Program-made: the position numbers and the translations under genes
Notes under the pieces: model-generated
The model's input: the letters and a program-made list of their open reading frames with translations, nothing else
Told to the model about the DNA's origin: nothing
Database searches by the model: none
Origin: Shewanella japonica
GTDB taxonomy: Bacteria > Pseudomonadota > Gammaproteobacteria > Enterobacterales > Shewanellaceae
Assembly: GCF_002075795.1 (NCBI RefSeq)
Contig: NZ_CP020472.1
Location: 2,277,001 to 2,341,000, forward strand
Length of the DNA: 64,000 nucleotides
Direction: 5' to 3'
In this document: positions 37,802-47,170 of the stretch, in pieces
Position numbering within the stretch: position 1 is the first letter of the stretch
Layout: the number at the start of each line of letters is the position of its first letter

Positions 37802-38056
37802 ATTAAATTGCTATGTTTTAGTGTTAATTTAAGGTAGGTTAACAATATGTTGCGGCTTGGCTGAGTATATGAGGTCGCCAATCCTTTAACAGTGATGTCG
37901 GTATTAATGTCATGTTGTCTAAGCACGTTTTATATAGTCGCTGGGCATGTAATTAGTCCTTATTAATGTTTATGGCGTAAAGACCTTAGCTTGTAAGTCA
38001 CGATTGTCAGCATGAAGTTGTAAATCATCGTGTATATGAAATGGAGTATTTTCTAA

Positions 38057-39475
38057 ATGAAAGCATCAATAATAGGCAGTCTGGTATTGTTATCGAGTAC
38101 CTTGCCTTTTAATACCTTTGCCGAAGAAGTCACTGAACAACCTAATATCATTTTAATCTTTGCCGATGATGCAGGTTATGGAGACTTTGGATTTCAGGGC
38201 AGTAAGGTTATGCAAACGCCACATTTGGATGATATTGCACAGCAAGGGGTTATTTTTGAGCAAGGTTATGTCAGCGATGCAACTTGCGGCCCTTCAAGAG
38301 CTGGGCTTATGACAGGTAAGTATCAACAACGATTTGGTTATGAAGAAATTAACGTGCCTGGCTTTATGAGTGATAACTCGGCTTTAGATGGTGCTGAAAT
38401 GGGGTTACCACTAGATCAATTAACCATGGCTGATTATCTTAAAAAGCAAGGTTATAAAACCGCTATGTTTGGTAAATGGCATCTTGGTAGTGCAGATAGA
38501 TTTCATCCATTAAATCGTGGTTTTGATGAGTTTTTAGGTTTCAGAGGTGGCGACCGCAGTTATTTTCCTTACCCTGACACTACACATAGTAATATCAATG
38601 ACATTATGTACGATAAACAACTTGAAAAGGGCATGGGTAACTTTGAAGAACGAGAAGGTTACTTAACTGATATTTTGGGTGATGCCGCGGCTGACTTCAT
38701 CGAAAGAAACCAATCTGATCCTTTCTTTATTTACCTAGCATTTAATGCTGTGCACACTCCACTTGAGTCAAAGCCTGAAGATTTAAAGCAATTTCCTCAT
38801 TTAACAGGAAAACATCAAGAACTCGCTGCTATGACATTAGCAATGGATCGTGCAACAGGTGTCGTCATGGACAAGCTAGATGCATTGAATTTAACTGATA
38901 ACACTATTGTTGTTTTCACGAATGATAATGGTGGGCCATCAGATAAGAATGCATCAAACAATGCCCCTTTAGCTGGCACAAAATCAAATCACTTAGAAGG
39001 CGGTATCCGTGTGCCATTTATTATGAGTTGGCCTGCGAAAATTAAAGAAAATCAGCGTTATACTTATCCTGTAAGCACAATCGACTTACTGCCTACTTTT
39101 GTCGCTGCGGCGGGTGGTTTAGATACTGTTACTGATACAGATGGTGTGGATTTAGTTCCGTACATTAATGGTGAAAATACTTCACGACCACATCCAGTCA
39201 TGTACTGGAAAAAGGAAACCAGAGCCGTTATCCGTGACGAAGACTGGAAACTTATTCGTTACCCAGATAGACCTGCAGAGTTATACAATTTAGCATCTGA
39301 TACAGGCGAGCAACACGATTTAGCTGCGAAACACCCAGAGCGTGTGAGAGCAATGTTTAAGTCATTATTCGATTGGGAATTAACGCTTGAGCGCCCAAGA
39401 TGGTTATTAAAGCGTAAGTTTGAAAAATATGATTTAGACAGAATGGATAAATATCGTGAGCCTGCAACTCAATAA
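38057..39475 (+). CDS. Family S1 sulfatase, secreted (3)
   Basis: 472 residues with a signal peptide (end near TFA-EE, residue 22). Metal ligands are in [14 protein letters not shown]; the formylglycine site is C77-G-P-S-R followed by [15 protein letters not shown] and [15 protein letters not shown] complete the active site. It is closer to sulfatase 2 than to sulfatase 1. It heads an operon with the galactonate dehydratase and lactonase genes and carries operator site 3 upstream. A galactose- or anhydrogalactose-sulfate substrate is likely, but the position of the sulfate cannot be told from the sequence. Confidence 0.9.
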   Translation: MKASIIGSLVLLSSTLPFNTFAEEVTEQPNIILIFADDAGYGDFGFQGSKVMQTPHLDDIAQQGVIFEQGYVSDATCGPSRAGLMTGKYQQRFGYEEINVPGFMSDNSALDGAEMGLPLDQLTMADYLKKQGYKTAMFGKWHLGSADRFHPLNRGFDEFLGFRGGDRSYFPYPDTTHSNINDIMYDKQLEKGMGNFEEREGYLTDILGDAAADFIERNQSDPFFIYLAFNAVHTPLESKPEDLKQFPHLTGKHQELAAMTLAMDRATGVVMDKLDALNLTDNTIVVFTNDNGGPSDKNASNNAPLAGTKSNHLEGGIRVPFIMSWPAKIKENQRYTYPVSTIDLLPTFVAAAGGLDTVTDTDGVDLVPYINGENTSRPHPVMYWKKETRAVIRDEDWKLIRYPDRPAELYNLASDTGEQHDLAAKHPERVRAMFKSLFDWELTLERPRWLLKRKFEKYDLDRMDKYREPATQ

Positions 39476-39509
39476 GTATAAAAACAAAATAATAAGCCGG
39501 TGAATACAA

Positions 39510-40673
39510 ATGAAAATTGAATCAGTAGAAGCCTTGTTGGGCTGCGTTGGCGCAAGAAATCAGTTACTTGTTAAAGTCGTGACTGAATGCGGCATCGTTG
39601 GGTGGGGCGAATCAGGTTTATCCAATCGTGAATATGCAGTGATGGGGGCTGTTAAACACTTTGCGTCATTCCTTAAAGGTAAGGACGCACGACAAATTGG
39701 CCGTATTTGGCAAGAATTATACCGCAGCCATTACTTCGAAGGTGGCCGTGTTGTCACCGCTGCCATCTCTGCAATTGATATCGCCTTGTATGACATACTA
39801 GGTAAAAAGTTAAATGTACCTGTATATCAATTACTCGGTGGCAAACAGCGTGACACTATTCCTTGTTTTGCTTGTTGTTACACAGAGGCTGATCCCGATA
39901 AACTTGACGAACTTGCCAAAGAGGCCTTGGCCTTAGTTGAGTTAGGTTGGACGACCATTCGAGTGATACCGAGTCGTTTTGATGATCCAGTTTACTTTGA
40001 ACCGCAAGAGTCTATCACTCGCACAGCTCGCTGTTTAAATGACTTACGCAAAATACTGGGGCCAGATATTACCTTAGGTATTGATTATCATCATAGGTTG
40101 AGCGTGGCTGAAACCGCCTCATTTTGTCAGCGTTTAGCGCCAGACACCTTAGATTTTATTGAAGAGCCTATTCGTCACGAATCTCCTGATGCGTACAAAA
40201 CTTTAAGAACCATGACAAACATTCCATTTGCTATCGGCGAAGAATTTAGCTCTAAATGGGCCGCCAAGCCTTATATTGAGCAAGGTTTGACGCAATATTT
40301 GCGTGTGGATGTGTGTAATATTGGTGGTCTCACTGAGGCGATGAAGGTTTCAGGCTGGGCAGAAGCACATTATATTGATGTCATGCCTCATAACCCCCTA
40401 GGGCCAGTTTGTACTGCTGCAACCAACCATTTTGCAGCAGCTTTACCTAACTTTAGTTTAATGGAAACCCATCAAGGGCCGTTCAGCCCATTTGGAGCCC
40501 ATGATAAGGCACTATTTCCTGTGCAGCATACTTTATCTGGCCCTCAATTTACGGTACCTGAATTACCCGGCTTAGGTGTCGAAGTGAATGAAGCCGCGTT
40601 TAGAAAAGCGACGCCGATTGAAGTTGAAGCGCCGCATTTAAGCAAACGTGATGGTTCACATACCAATTGGTAG
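39510..40673 (+). CDS. dgoD: D-galactonate dehydratase (enolase superfamily)
   Basis: 387 residues. The residue pattern matches DgoD: D192-Y-H194 (metal ligand and acid His), E218, E244/E245, and H294 as base in MPHNPLGPV. The Lys pair of other mandelate-racemase members is replaced (IRVIPSR), as in DgoD. It should dehydrate D-galactonate to 2-keto-3-deoxy-D-galactonate in the cytoplasm. It lies 34 bp after sulfatase 3 and 57 bp before the lactonase, so the operon covers lactone opening and dehydration. Other sugar-acid dehydratases remain possible, but the HNPLGP motif favours galactonate. Confidence 0.82.
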   Translation: MKIESVEALLGCVGARNQLLVKVVTECGIVGWGESGLSNREYAVMGAVKHFASFLKGKDARQIGRIWQELYRSHYFEGGRVVTAAISAIDIALYDILGKKLNVPVYQLLGGKQRDTIPCFACCYTEADPDKLDELAKEALALVELGWTTIRVIPSRFDDPVYFEPQESITRTARCLNDLRKILGPDITLGIDYHHRLSVAETASFCQRLAPDTLDFIEEPIRHESPDAYKTLRTMTNIPFAIGEEFSSKWAAKPYIEQGLTQYLRVDVCNIGGLTEAMKVSGWAEAHYIDVMPHNPLGPVCTAATNHFAAALPNFSLMETHQGPFSPFGAHDKALFPVQHTLSGPQFTVPELPGLGVEVNEAAFRKATPIEVEAPHLSKRDGSHTNW

Positions 40674-40730
40674 TTTGACTAGGGACTGATTGAATGCAGT
40701 AAAATAACAGCATGTGTTACAAGGGATGTT

Positions 40731-41597
40731 ATGAGTAAGCTTTTTGATGCAAGAATTAACTATGTTGGTGAAAGCCCGTTGTGGCATCCACTTACGCAAA
40801 CGCTTTATTGGGTTGATTTTCCCAATAAATTAATCAGAGGTAAGAGTGCTACACAAACTGTGGAATATCAGTTAGCAGAAATGGCTACGGCCATAGGTTG
40901 GATTGATGAAGCCCATTTATTAATTGCGACAGAAACAGGCTTATATCAGTTTCACTTATTAACTCAAAAAACAGTGTTAATTATTAATGTAGAACATACA
41001 TTAACAACGAATCGCAGTAATGATGGAAGGGCAGATCCTTGGGGCGGCTTTTGGATCGGCACAATGGATAACGAGGCAACCCTCAATAAAGGCAGTTTTT
41101 ATCGTTACTATCAAGGTGAGCTGACTCAATATATTTCAGAACTGACTATTCCTAATGGGATGTGCTTTGATAAGTCTCGTTGCCGGGCATATTACGCCGA
41201 TTCACAGTCGCAGAAAATGTTTAGTCTTGAACTAGACCCTGAAAATGGTGCACCGCTAGCGGGCGTTAAGCCGACGTTATTTGCAGATTTTTCTTCAACA
41301 AAATTTTCACCCGACGGGGCTGTTGTTGATGCAAGTGGCAATGTGTGGGTAGCACTATGGGATGGCGCTTGTGTGGTGTGTATTTCACCATCAGGTGAAG
41401 AGTTATCACGCATTGATGTTGGGACTCTGCGGCCAACTTGTCCTGGTTTCGGAGGCGTTAATGCCCATCAACTTTATACGACGACAGCGCAATGTGGACT
41501 TGAACAAGAGCCTGTATTACCGCATGAACATGGCACAACACTGTTAGTCTCTGAGCAGATCAAGGGCGTATATGAGCCAGCTGTGATCATTGCCTAG
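40731..41597 (+). CDS. SMP-30 family sugar lactonase (galactonolactonase candidate)
   Basis: 288 residues without a signal peptide, so cytoplasmic, unlike the family member at 3854. Metal-site motifs: GESPLWHP (Glu near residue 14), SNDGRADPWGGFWIG, PNGMCFD and FSPDGAVVD. It should hydrolyse an aldonolactone, here most likely D-galactono-lactone, feeding the dehydratase gene just upstream. AAGGGA precedes the ATG. A strong terminator follows at 41619. Confidence 0.85.
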   Translation: MSKLFDARINYVGESPLWHPLTQTLYWVDFPNKLIRGKSATQTVEYQLAEMATAIGWIDEAHLLIATETGLYQFHLLTQKTVLIINVEHTLTTNRSNDGRADPWGGFWIGTMDNEATLNKGSFYRYYQGELTQYISELTIPNGMCFDKSRCRAYYADSQSQKMFSLELDPENGAPLAGVKPTLFADFSSTKFSPDGAVVDASGNVWVALWDGACVVCISPSGEELSRIDVGTLRPTCPGFGGVNAHQLYTTTAQCGLEQEPVLPHEHGTTLLVSEQIKGVYEPAVIIA

Positions 41598-41618
41598 ATT
41601 ATTGTTGTTTTTTCATTG

Positions 41619-41646
41619 AACGGAGTCACTGACTCCGTTTTTTTTA
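41619..41646 (+). terminator. Rho-independent terminator after the lactonase
   Basis: 9-bp arms AACGGAGTC and GACTCCGTT with a 3-nt loop, then an eight-T run. Confidence 0.92.
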
Positions 41647-41749
41647 TCTCGTCATTCTCATCCTGGATGAATTTCTTCATCTCTGAGTAAATCCGGACTT
41701 TCTAAGCTCAGGAATAATTTTATTAACATTCCTATAAACATATTGCCTA

Positions 41750-41770
41750 TTTAAACATCATATGTTTAAA
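41750..41770 (+). promoter_or_regulatory. Local-regulon operator, site 4 (MFS porter operon)
   Basis: Perfect 9-bp arms TTTAAACAT and ATGTTTAAA around CAT. It ends 118 bp before the porter start. A half-site-like AAACAT occurs 17 bases upstream (41737-41742). Confidence 0.88.
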
Positions 41771-41888
41771 TCTTGTTAATAAATTATAACTAAACCCTCT
41801 TATCAGTAAATTGTACCTTGGTGAAACTCAAGTGAATTTACCAGACATAAGCAAGGTTAACTGACTGCAAAAAACTGGGGATTTCACC

Positions 41889-43478
41889 GTGATAGAGACA
41901 TCAACCGCAGACAACGCCATAACAAAAACGAATAAACATATTCAAGCCATTAAATTTTCGATGATTGCCGCTTTCGGTGGATTTGTATTTGGACTTGATG
42001 CTGCAAACATTTCTGGCGCACTTCGTTATGTGAGTTCTCAATTTGAGTTGACCAGTCTGCAAACGGGCAATGTTGTGGGCTGTGCGATTGTTGGGGTTAT
42101 TCTAGCGTTATTTTTTACAGGCAGTTTATGTCAACGTTTTGGGCGTAAAAAGGTGCTGATTGGGATTTCGCTTACGTATTCACTATCAACAGTTATATCT
42201 GCATTTGCAGTAAGTTATGAAATGTTAGTGGTAGGTCGATTTATCGGTGGGGTTGCTTTTGCCTCCATCACAGTGTCCGCCATGTATATCGGCGAAATAG
42301 CGCCAGCTAAACAGCGTGGTCAGTTTGTGTCGGTCAATCAGTTATTAATTACCTTAGGCAGCCTCTGTGCATTTATTATTAATTACTTCCTTGTAAAATC
42401 AATTGGAAACATTGAATCATTAACAGATGAAAATATTTGGCGATTAATGTTAGGTTTCGAAATTATTCCTAACATCATATGGTTCTCACTATTATTGACC
42501 ATCCCAGAGTCTCCTCGGTGGTTAATCAGTAAACAACGTGATCAAGAAGCCCAAACAGTCTTTGAAAGAATTACTGAGCAGGATGAAGTTGCCCCTTTGA
42601 TGGCTGAGATTAAACAAACTGTTAAGCAAGACAGTAGCCAGTCAGTGATGCAGCAACTTAAATTATTATTCAGTAAGCCAATGCGGTATTTAGTGTTAAT
42701 AGCCGTGTGTTATGCGGTGGTTCAAGGGGCAACGGGTATGAATGCGGTGCTATTTTATGCGCCTACCGTATTTGAACAAATAGGCATGAGTGTTGAAAAC
42801 ACCTTTTTGCAGACCATTGTATTAGGTAGTGTGTCGGTGTTGTTTACCTTAGTGGCTATTTTTACCGTTGAAAAACTGGGTCGAAAAGCGCTGACCGTGA
42901 TTGGCTTGTTGTTAATTACCTTAGCCCATGTCTCTATTTGGTATGGTTTTGATAATGCAAGCTACGTGATTAACCAACCTGTGATTGAAAAGGTTGCAGA
43001 GCAGCAAGTTGATGCCGATAAATTGTTACCGTTATTAGGTAAACACTACCAAACTGACGTTGAACTCAAAGCTGACTTAGCGAGTGTATATACCAAAAAA
43101 GAGTTGCCGTTAGTGAGTGGCGCTGTGATTAACGCATCAATTAATATTAATCCAGCTTTTGTATTGTTCGGTTTATTTGCATTTCTCGCTGCTTTTAACA
43201 TGTCAATTGGCCCAATCATGTGGGTCATATTTTCAGAAATTTTCTCCAGTCGAGTACGGAGTGTCGCTTTACCTTTCGCAGCATTAGTGCAAAGTATATC
43301 AAGTTGGAGTATTCAGCAGTTTTTCCCTTGGCAATTAGAAAATATGGGCGCTGCCAATACGTTTTTGTATTATGGTGGCGTGGCGTTTATTGGCTGCATT
43401 GTAATGTGGTTAATCTTGCCAGAAACAAAAGGTAAAACGATTGAAGCGATTGAACGAGACTTGGTCAATGCAAAATAG
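41889..43478 (+). CDS. MFS sugar porter
   Basis: 529 residues starting at GTG with GGGGA upstream. Twelve membrane helices with sugar-porter signatures: GFVFGLDAANISGAL in helix 1, the RFGRKK loop, GRFIGGVAFASI, PESPRWLISK, and PETKGKTIE at the C-terminus. A polar insertion of about 70 residues between helices 9 and 10 is longer than in most sugar porters and probably lies outside the membrane. It should import a hexose, most likely galactose or anhydrogalactose, by cation symport. It heads an operon with the SDR and epimerase-like genes. Confidence 0.88.
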   Translation: MIETSTADNAITKTNKHIQAIKFSMIAAFGGFVFGLDAANISGALRYVSSQFELTSLQTGNVVGCAIVGVILALFFTGSLCQRFGRKKVLIGISLTYSLSTVISAFAVSYEMLVVGRFIGGVAFASITVSAMYIGEIAPAKQRGQFVSVNQLLITLGSLCAFIINYFLVKSIGNIESLTDENIWRLMLGFEIIPNIIWFSLLLTIPESPRWLISKQRDQEAQTVFERITEQDEVAPLMAEIKQTVKQDSSQSVMQQLKLLFSKPMRYLVLIAVCYAVVQGATGMNAVLFYAPTVFEQIGMSVENTFLQTIVLGSVSVLFTLVAIFTVEKLGRKALTVIGLLLITLAHVSIWYGFDNASYVINQPVIEKVAEQQVDADKLLPLLGKHYQTDVELKADLASVYTKKELPLVSGAVINASININPAFVLFGLFAFLAAFNMSIGPIMWVIFSEIFSSRVRSVALPFAALVQSISSWSIQQFFPWQLENMGAANTFLYYGGVAFIGCIVMWLILPETKGKTIEAIERDLVNAK

Positions 43479-43560
43479 TGGCAAAGAAATGAGCTGCATT
43501 AATCCTAAAACTGGCTCATACAAGAAATATCAATAACACAAAACAATAATAGAGATAACT

Positions 43561-44340
43561 ATGTCTGAACGTTTATTAGGTGAAGTTGCGATTGTTACAG
43601 GCGGCGCAGATGGTATTGGAGCTGCTATTGCACAAGAGTTTTGCCTGCAAGGTGCTAAAGTGTGTATTGCTGATAGGAACGAAGCACTAGGTATGCAAGT
43701 GGCAAGTCAACTTGTTGCTCAAGGATTTGATGCCACTTTTTTTGCCGTGGATATCTCAGATGAAACATTAGTCAATGCCATGGTTGCTCATACAGTCGCA
43801 GAGTTAGGTGAGCCAAGTATACTCATTAATAATGCTGCATTAATAAGTCCAGGCAATGATATAGATGCTGTGGGCGTAGATGCGTGGAAAAAAAGTTTTT
43901 CAGTTAACGTGGATGGAATGTGGTTTTGCAGTAAAGCCGTGTACCCATACATGAAAAAGCATCAACGAGGTAGCATAGTCAATGTGGGCTCGGTTCATTC
44001 TTTTAAAATTGTACCGGGTTACTTTCCTTACGCAGTGACAAAGCATGCCGTTATCGGGTTAACAAGAAATATGGCGGTTGAGTTTGCCCAATTTAATATC
44101 CGCGTAAATGCGTTATGTCCAGGTATGATTGAGACGCCTATGGCATTCAAGTCATGGGATAATACCGATGACCCACAAGGCTCACGTAAAGCAATGGGCG
44201 ACGTACATCCATTGAAACGTAATGGCACGACAGCTGAAATTGCCAAGCCTGCATTATTTTTAGCCTCAGACGATTCAAGTTTTATGACTGGCCAAAGCTT
44301 AGTTGTTGACGGTGGACGTTCTGTTATTTATCACGATTAA
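43561..44340 (+). CDS. SDR-family dehydrogenase (D-galactose dehydrogenase candidate)
   Basis: 259 residues, classical SDR: TGGADGIGAAIA nucleotide site (about 13-24), NNAA, and the catalytic Y157-x3-K161 in YAVTK. An Asp after strand 2 (CIADRNE) suggests NAD+. The operon holds a sugar porter and an epimerase-like protein, and lactonase and galactonate dehydratase genes lie just upstream, so oxidation of D-galactose to its lactone is the best guess. SDRs are promiscuous, so 2-keto-3-deoxy sugar acids are alternatives. AGAGATAACT precedes the ATG. Confidence 0.75.
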   Translation: MSERLLGEVAIVTGGADGIGAAIAQEFCLQGAKVCIADRNEALGMQVASQLVAQGFDATFFAVDISDETLVNAMVAHTVAELGEPSILINNAALISPGNDIDAVGVDAWKKSFSVNVDGMWFCSKAVYPYMKKHQRGSIVNVGSVHSFKIVPGYFPYAVTKHAVIGLTRNMAVEFAQFNIRVNALCPGMIETPMAFKSWDNTDDPQGSRKAMGDVHPLKRNGTTAEIAKPALFLASDDSSFMTGQSLVVDGGRSVIYHD

Positions 44341-44349
44341 TTATCATTG

Positions 44350-45465
44350 ATGTTGACGTTGACTCGTTCTTTCGTAAAGGCTTTATCAGGCAAGAAAGAA
44401 ACCAATGTTGAAGTGATTACCTTAGCAAATGCACGTGTATCTATGAGCATCGTACCTGAATTAGGGGCTAAGATTGTCTCGTTAAAGTCGTTAACGAATC
44501 AATATGAATGGTTGCAGCAGTCACCTTATTCCAAGATGTCAGTGCCAGAATATGGCGACTCCTTTATTAATGGATTCGATACGGGAGGTTGGGATGAATG
44601 TTTTCCAAGTATTAAGCAAGAGATTTACTCAGCAGAAGGTTATAAGGATTTAGCGCTGCCAGATCACGGTGAACTATGGTGCTTACCTTGGAAGATAACT
44701 AAAATCATCGAAACTGATAACTTTGTGACATTGTCTTTATGTTGCCAAGGTAGGCAGCTGCCATATCAATTTACTCGTAGTATTACTTTACATAAAGACA
44801 GTCATGAATTTGTTATTCACTATCAACTGGTCAATCTTGGTCTTAATCCACTGCCTTATATGTGGTCAATGCATCCAATATTTGCTGCGCAACCAGGCAT
44901 GCAAATACAACTTAGTGACAACATAAAACAATTTTATACAGATAATGGCTTTCATCGGTTTTTTAATCATTCAGAGTCTGTAATTCATTGGCCATACACT
45001 TACGCTCCTTCCAACATCGATAGCCTAATTGAAAACCATACCTTTAAAGCAGGTACTCAGGCTTTAAATCAGCCCTTCGCGAGTCAGTCCTGCGATAATC
45101 AGCGATATTCTCAATATTGTTGTTTATCTTATGTGATGGACAAACAAAGCCATTTTGCATCAAAGCTCTTTAGTAAGCCCATGAATAACAATGCTCAAAA
45201 TAACTTGATCACAGTGGCACTGACTCGTGATAACGGTGCGCAGCGCTGTGGCTTTTCGTATTATTCAGATGAAGTGAGTCATGTTGGTCTTTGGCTCAAT
45301 TATCAAGGATGGTCAGGAAGTGCATTAGCACCAGCCTATGTTGTTGGGCTGGAACCCTGTATAGGCGGGCATGACTCACTGCAACAGGCCATGACTAAAA
45401 ATGAATATGCGCAGGTTCCTGCGAGCGGCAAGCACAGCTGGAGTGTTAGCTGTTTTATCGAATAA
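44350..45465 (+). CDS. Aldose 1-epimerase-like (galactose mutarotase fold) protein
   Basis: About 371 residues. The galactose-mutarotase-like beta-sandwich is suggested by the motifs IVPELGAKIVSLKS, GWDECFPS, LPDHGELW (His/Glu near 100) and MWSMHPIFA, the last matching the second catalytic His region. Epimerases interconvert sugar anomers and would supply the beta anomer to the dehydrogenase encoded just before. The frame begins with TTG-ATG; I chose the ATG at 44350, 10 bp after the SDR stop, although no clear ribosome binding site is visible, so translation may be coupled. Confidence 0.72.
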   Translation: MLTLTRSFVKALSGKKETNVEVITLANARVSMSIVPELGAKIVSLKSLTNQYEWLQQSPYSKMSVPEYGDSFINGFDTGGWDECFPSIKQEIYSAEGYKDLALPDHGELWCLPWKITKIIETDNFVTLSLCCQGRQLPYQFTRSITLHKDSHEFVIHYQLVNLGLNPLPYMWSMHPIFAAQPGMQIQLSDNIKQFYTDNGFHRFFNHSESVIHWPYTYAPSNIDSLIENHTFKAGTQALNQPFASQSCDNQRYSQYCCLSYVMDKQSHFASKLFSKPMNNNAQNNLITVALTRDNGAQRCGFSYYSDEVSHVGLWLNYQGWSGSALAPAYVVGLEPCIGGHDSLQQAMTKNEYAQVPASGKHSWSVSCFIE

Positions 45466-45569
45466 CTGTCTGAATTTACGCTATTAACCAATCTTGCTTT
45501 AAAACCCATGTCGAGGGTAAAACATTTTTTTAACAATTTTAAGAGAATCTCTGCCGATAGGATTGTTAT

Positions 45570-45590
45570 TTTAAACATCATATGTTTAAA
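45570..45590 (+). promoter_or_regulatory. Local-regulon operator, site 5 (anhydrogalactose operon)
   Basis: Perfect 9-bp arms TTTAAACAT and ATGTTTAAA around CAT, identical over 21 bases to site 4. It ends 133 bp before the aldehyde dehydrogenase start. TTGTTA just before it could be a -35 box overlapped by the site. Confidence 0.88.
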
Positions 45591-45723
45591 TAGTTATCAT
45601 GTTATGTGGTTGTGAATTTTTACTTGTGATGAGACCTATTAATAGGTGACTTAGCTTTGCGCTAACTAGGCAAGCAGTTAACAACGAGTAATGTTTTAGA
45701 ATGATACAAATGGAGCTGTACTA

Positions 45724-47148
45724 ATGCTTTATAAAAAACTTTATATCGGTGGCGAGCTTGTTACAAGCAATGTAACGACAGATGTTGTTAATCCAGCAAC
45801 ATTGCAACCTGTAGGCAGTATCGCCGCTGCAGATATTCCACATGCTGAGCAAGCATTAGTGGCAGCAGAAAATGCATTTCCGATTTGGTCGAAAACATCG
45901 ATTAAAGAGCGTACTGATTGGATGTTTAAACTCCGTGATGCGGTAGTAGAAAATGAGCAGCATTTACGAGATTGTATTCAGCTAGAAATGGCAAAGCCTT
46001 GGTCATCAACGAAAGATGATTTCCAAATGTTAGTCGATAGTTTAGAGTTTTATGCTGATGCGATGTTAACCATGGAGCAAGAGCCGCTCGAAGACAAAGA
46101 GGGCACCCATTCACATGAGTTAAGACGTGAACCGTTAGGGGTCGCTGCCGCGTTTTTAGCTTGGAACTTTCCTTTACTTAATTTGGCTTACAAAATAGGT
46201 CCTGCGATGGCTGCAGGCTGTCCCATTGTCATTAAACCATCGGTAAAAACGCCATTATCAGCTTATGCAGTAGGTGAACTTTGCGCTCAAATTGGTTTGC
46301 CAGCCGGTGTTGTTAACATCATATCGGGTCCTGATCATAAAGTCGGAGATGCTATTTCGTCATCCACTATTCCAGCACTTTTAACATTAATCGGTTCAAC
46401 CAATGTAGGTAAACATGTTATCGGAACCGGTGCGACATCGATCAAACGATATTCAATGGAACTAGGTGGTAATGCGCCCGCTATTGTGTTTGCAGATGCA
46501 GATTTAAATACTGCTGCTGATGTCATAAGTGGCGTTAAATTCAGTAATGCGGGTCAAATTTGTGTAACACCAAACCGCGTATTTGTGGATGAAACGATCG
46601 CTGCACAATTTATCGACATGCTACTGACTAAAGCAAGCAATGTTAAGGTCGGCTTCGATAAAAATGCAGACATCGATATGGGACCTTTAATGGATGAGGC
46701 TTCTTGGATTCGTATTGATAATCTCGTTAAGGATGCAATCAAACAAGGTGCAACACTACTTACAGGTGGCGGAAAGCCAAAAGGATTAGAGACTGGCTAC
46801 TACTATAGTCCGACCATTTTGACGGGTGTCACACCAGAGATGGCGATATATCAGGAAGAAATCTTCGGTCCCGTTATTTGTATTTCAACCTTCTCAAACG
46901 ATGAGGCTGTGCTAGCTGATGCTAATGATACTGATGCGGGCTTAACCTCATATATTTTCACCCAAAACGAAACCAGAATTGCCCATTTTTCGAGTGAACT
47001 GAGGTTTGCCGAAGTGCAAGTTAACGGCATTAAATATGCGATTAATCTGCCGCACTTTGGGATCAAGCAGTCAGGAGTTGGGGTTGATTGTTCGTTGCTA
47101 GCGCTCGACGATTACCTTAGCTACAAACGTATTTCACGTGCTCTTTAA
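45724..47148 (+). CDS. dauA: Aldehyde dehydrogenase, candidate 3,6-anhydro-D-galactose dehydrogenase
   Basis: 474 residues of the ALDH superfamily. Catalytic C280 (FSNAGQICVTPNR), general base E246 (MELGGNAP) and N148 (AWNFP) are all present. GGAG lies 8 bases before the ATG. It begins an operon whose next genes encode a cycloisomerase, KDGal kinase and KDPGal aldolase, the order expected for the dauABCD-type pathway of carrageenan use described in Zobellia and marine Pseudoalteromonas. Its job would be oxidation of 3,6-anhydro-D-galactose to the acid. The name rests on context; a general succinate-semialdehyde-type ALDH would look similar. Confidence 0.75.
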   Translation: MLYKKLYIGGELVTSNVTTDVVNPATLQPVGSIAAADIPHAEQALVAAENAFPIWSKTSIKERTDWMFKLRDAVVENEQHLRDCIQLEMAKPWSSTKDDFQMLVDSLEFYADAMLTMEQEPLEDKEGTHSHELRREPLGVAAAFLAWNFPLLNLAYKIGPAMAAGCPIVIKPSVKTPLSAYAVGELCAQIGLPAGVVNIISGPDHKVGDAISSSTIPALLTLIGSTNVGKHVIGTGATSIKRYSMELGGNAPAIVFADADLNTAADVISGVKFSNAGQICVTPNRVFVDETIAAQFIDMLLTKASNVKVGFDKNADIDMGPLMDEASWIRIDNLVKDAIKQGATLLTGGGKPKGLETGYYYSPTILTGVTPEMAIYQEEIFGPVICISTFSNDEAVLADANDTDAGLTSYIFTQNETRIAHFSSELRFAEVQVNGIKYAINLPHFGIKQSGVGVDCSLLALDDYLSYKRISRAL

Positions 47149-47170
47149 TCAGTATCTAGGATAGTTACTC

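Larger units (their letters stand above)
37289..38056. other. Divergent promoter region between TonB receptor and sulfatase 3
   Basis: 768 bases without an ORF that I would support. It holds a G8 tract (read on the minus strand), and one operator for each direction at 37451 and 37787. The imperfect run AAACATTGTTT near 37770 resembles a degraded extra half-site. The centre of the region shows nothing else recognisable. Confidence 0.6.
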
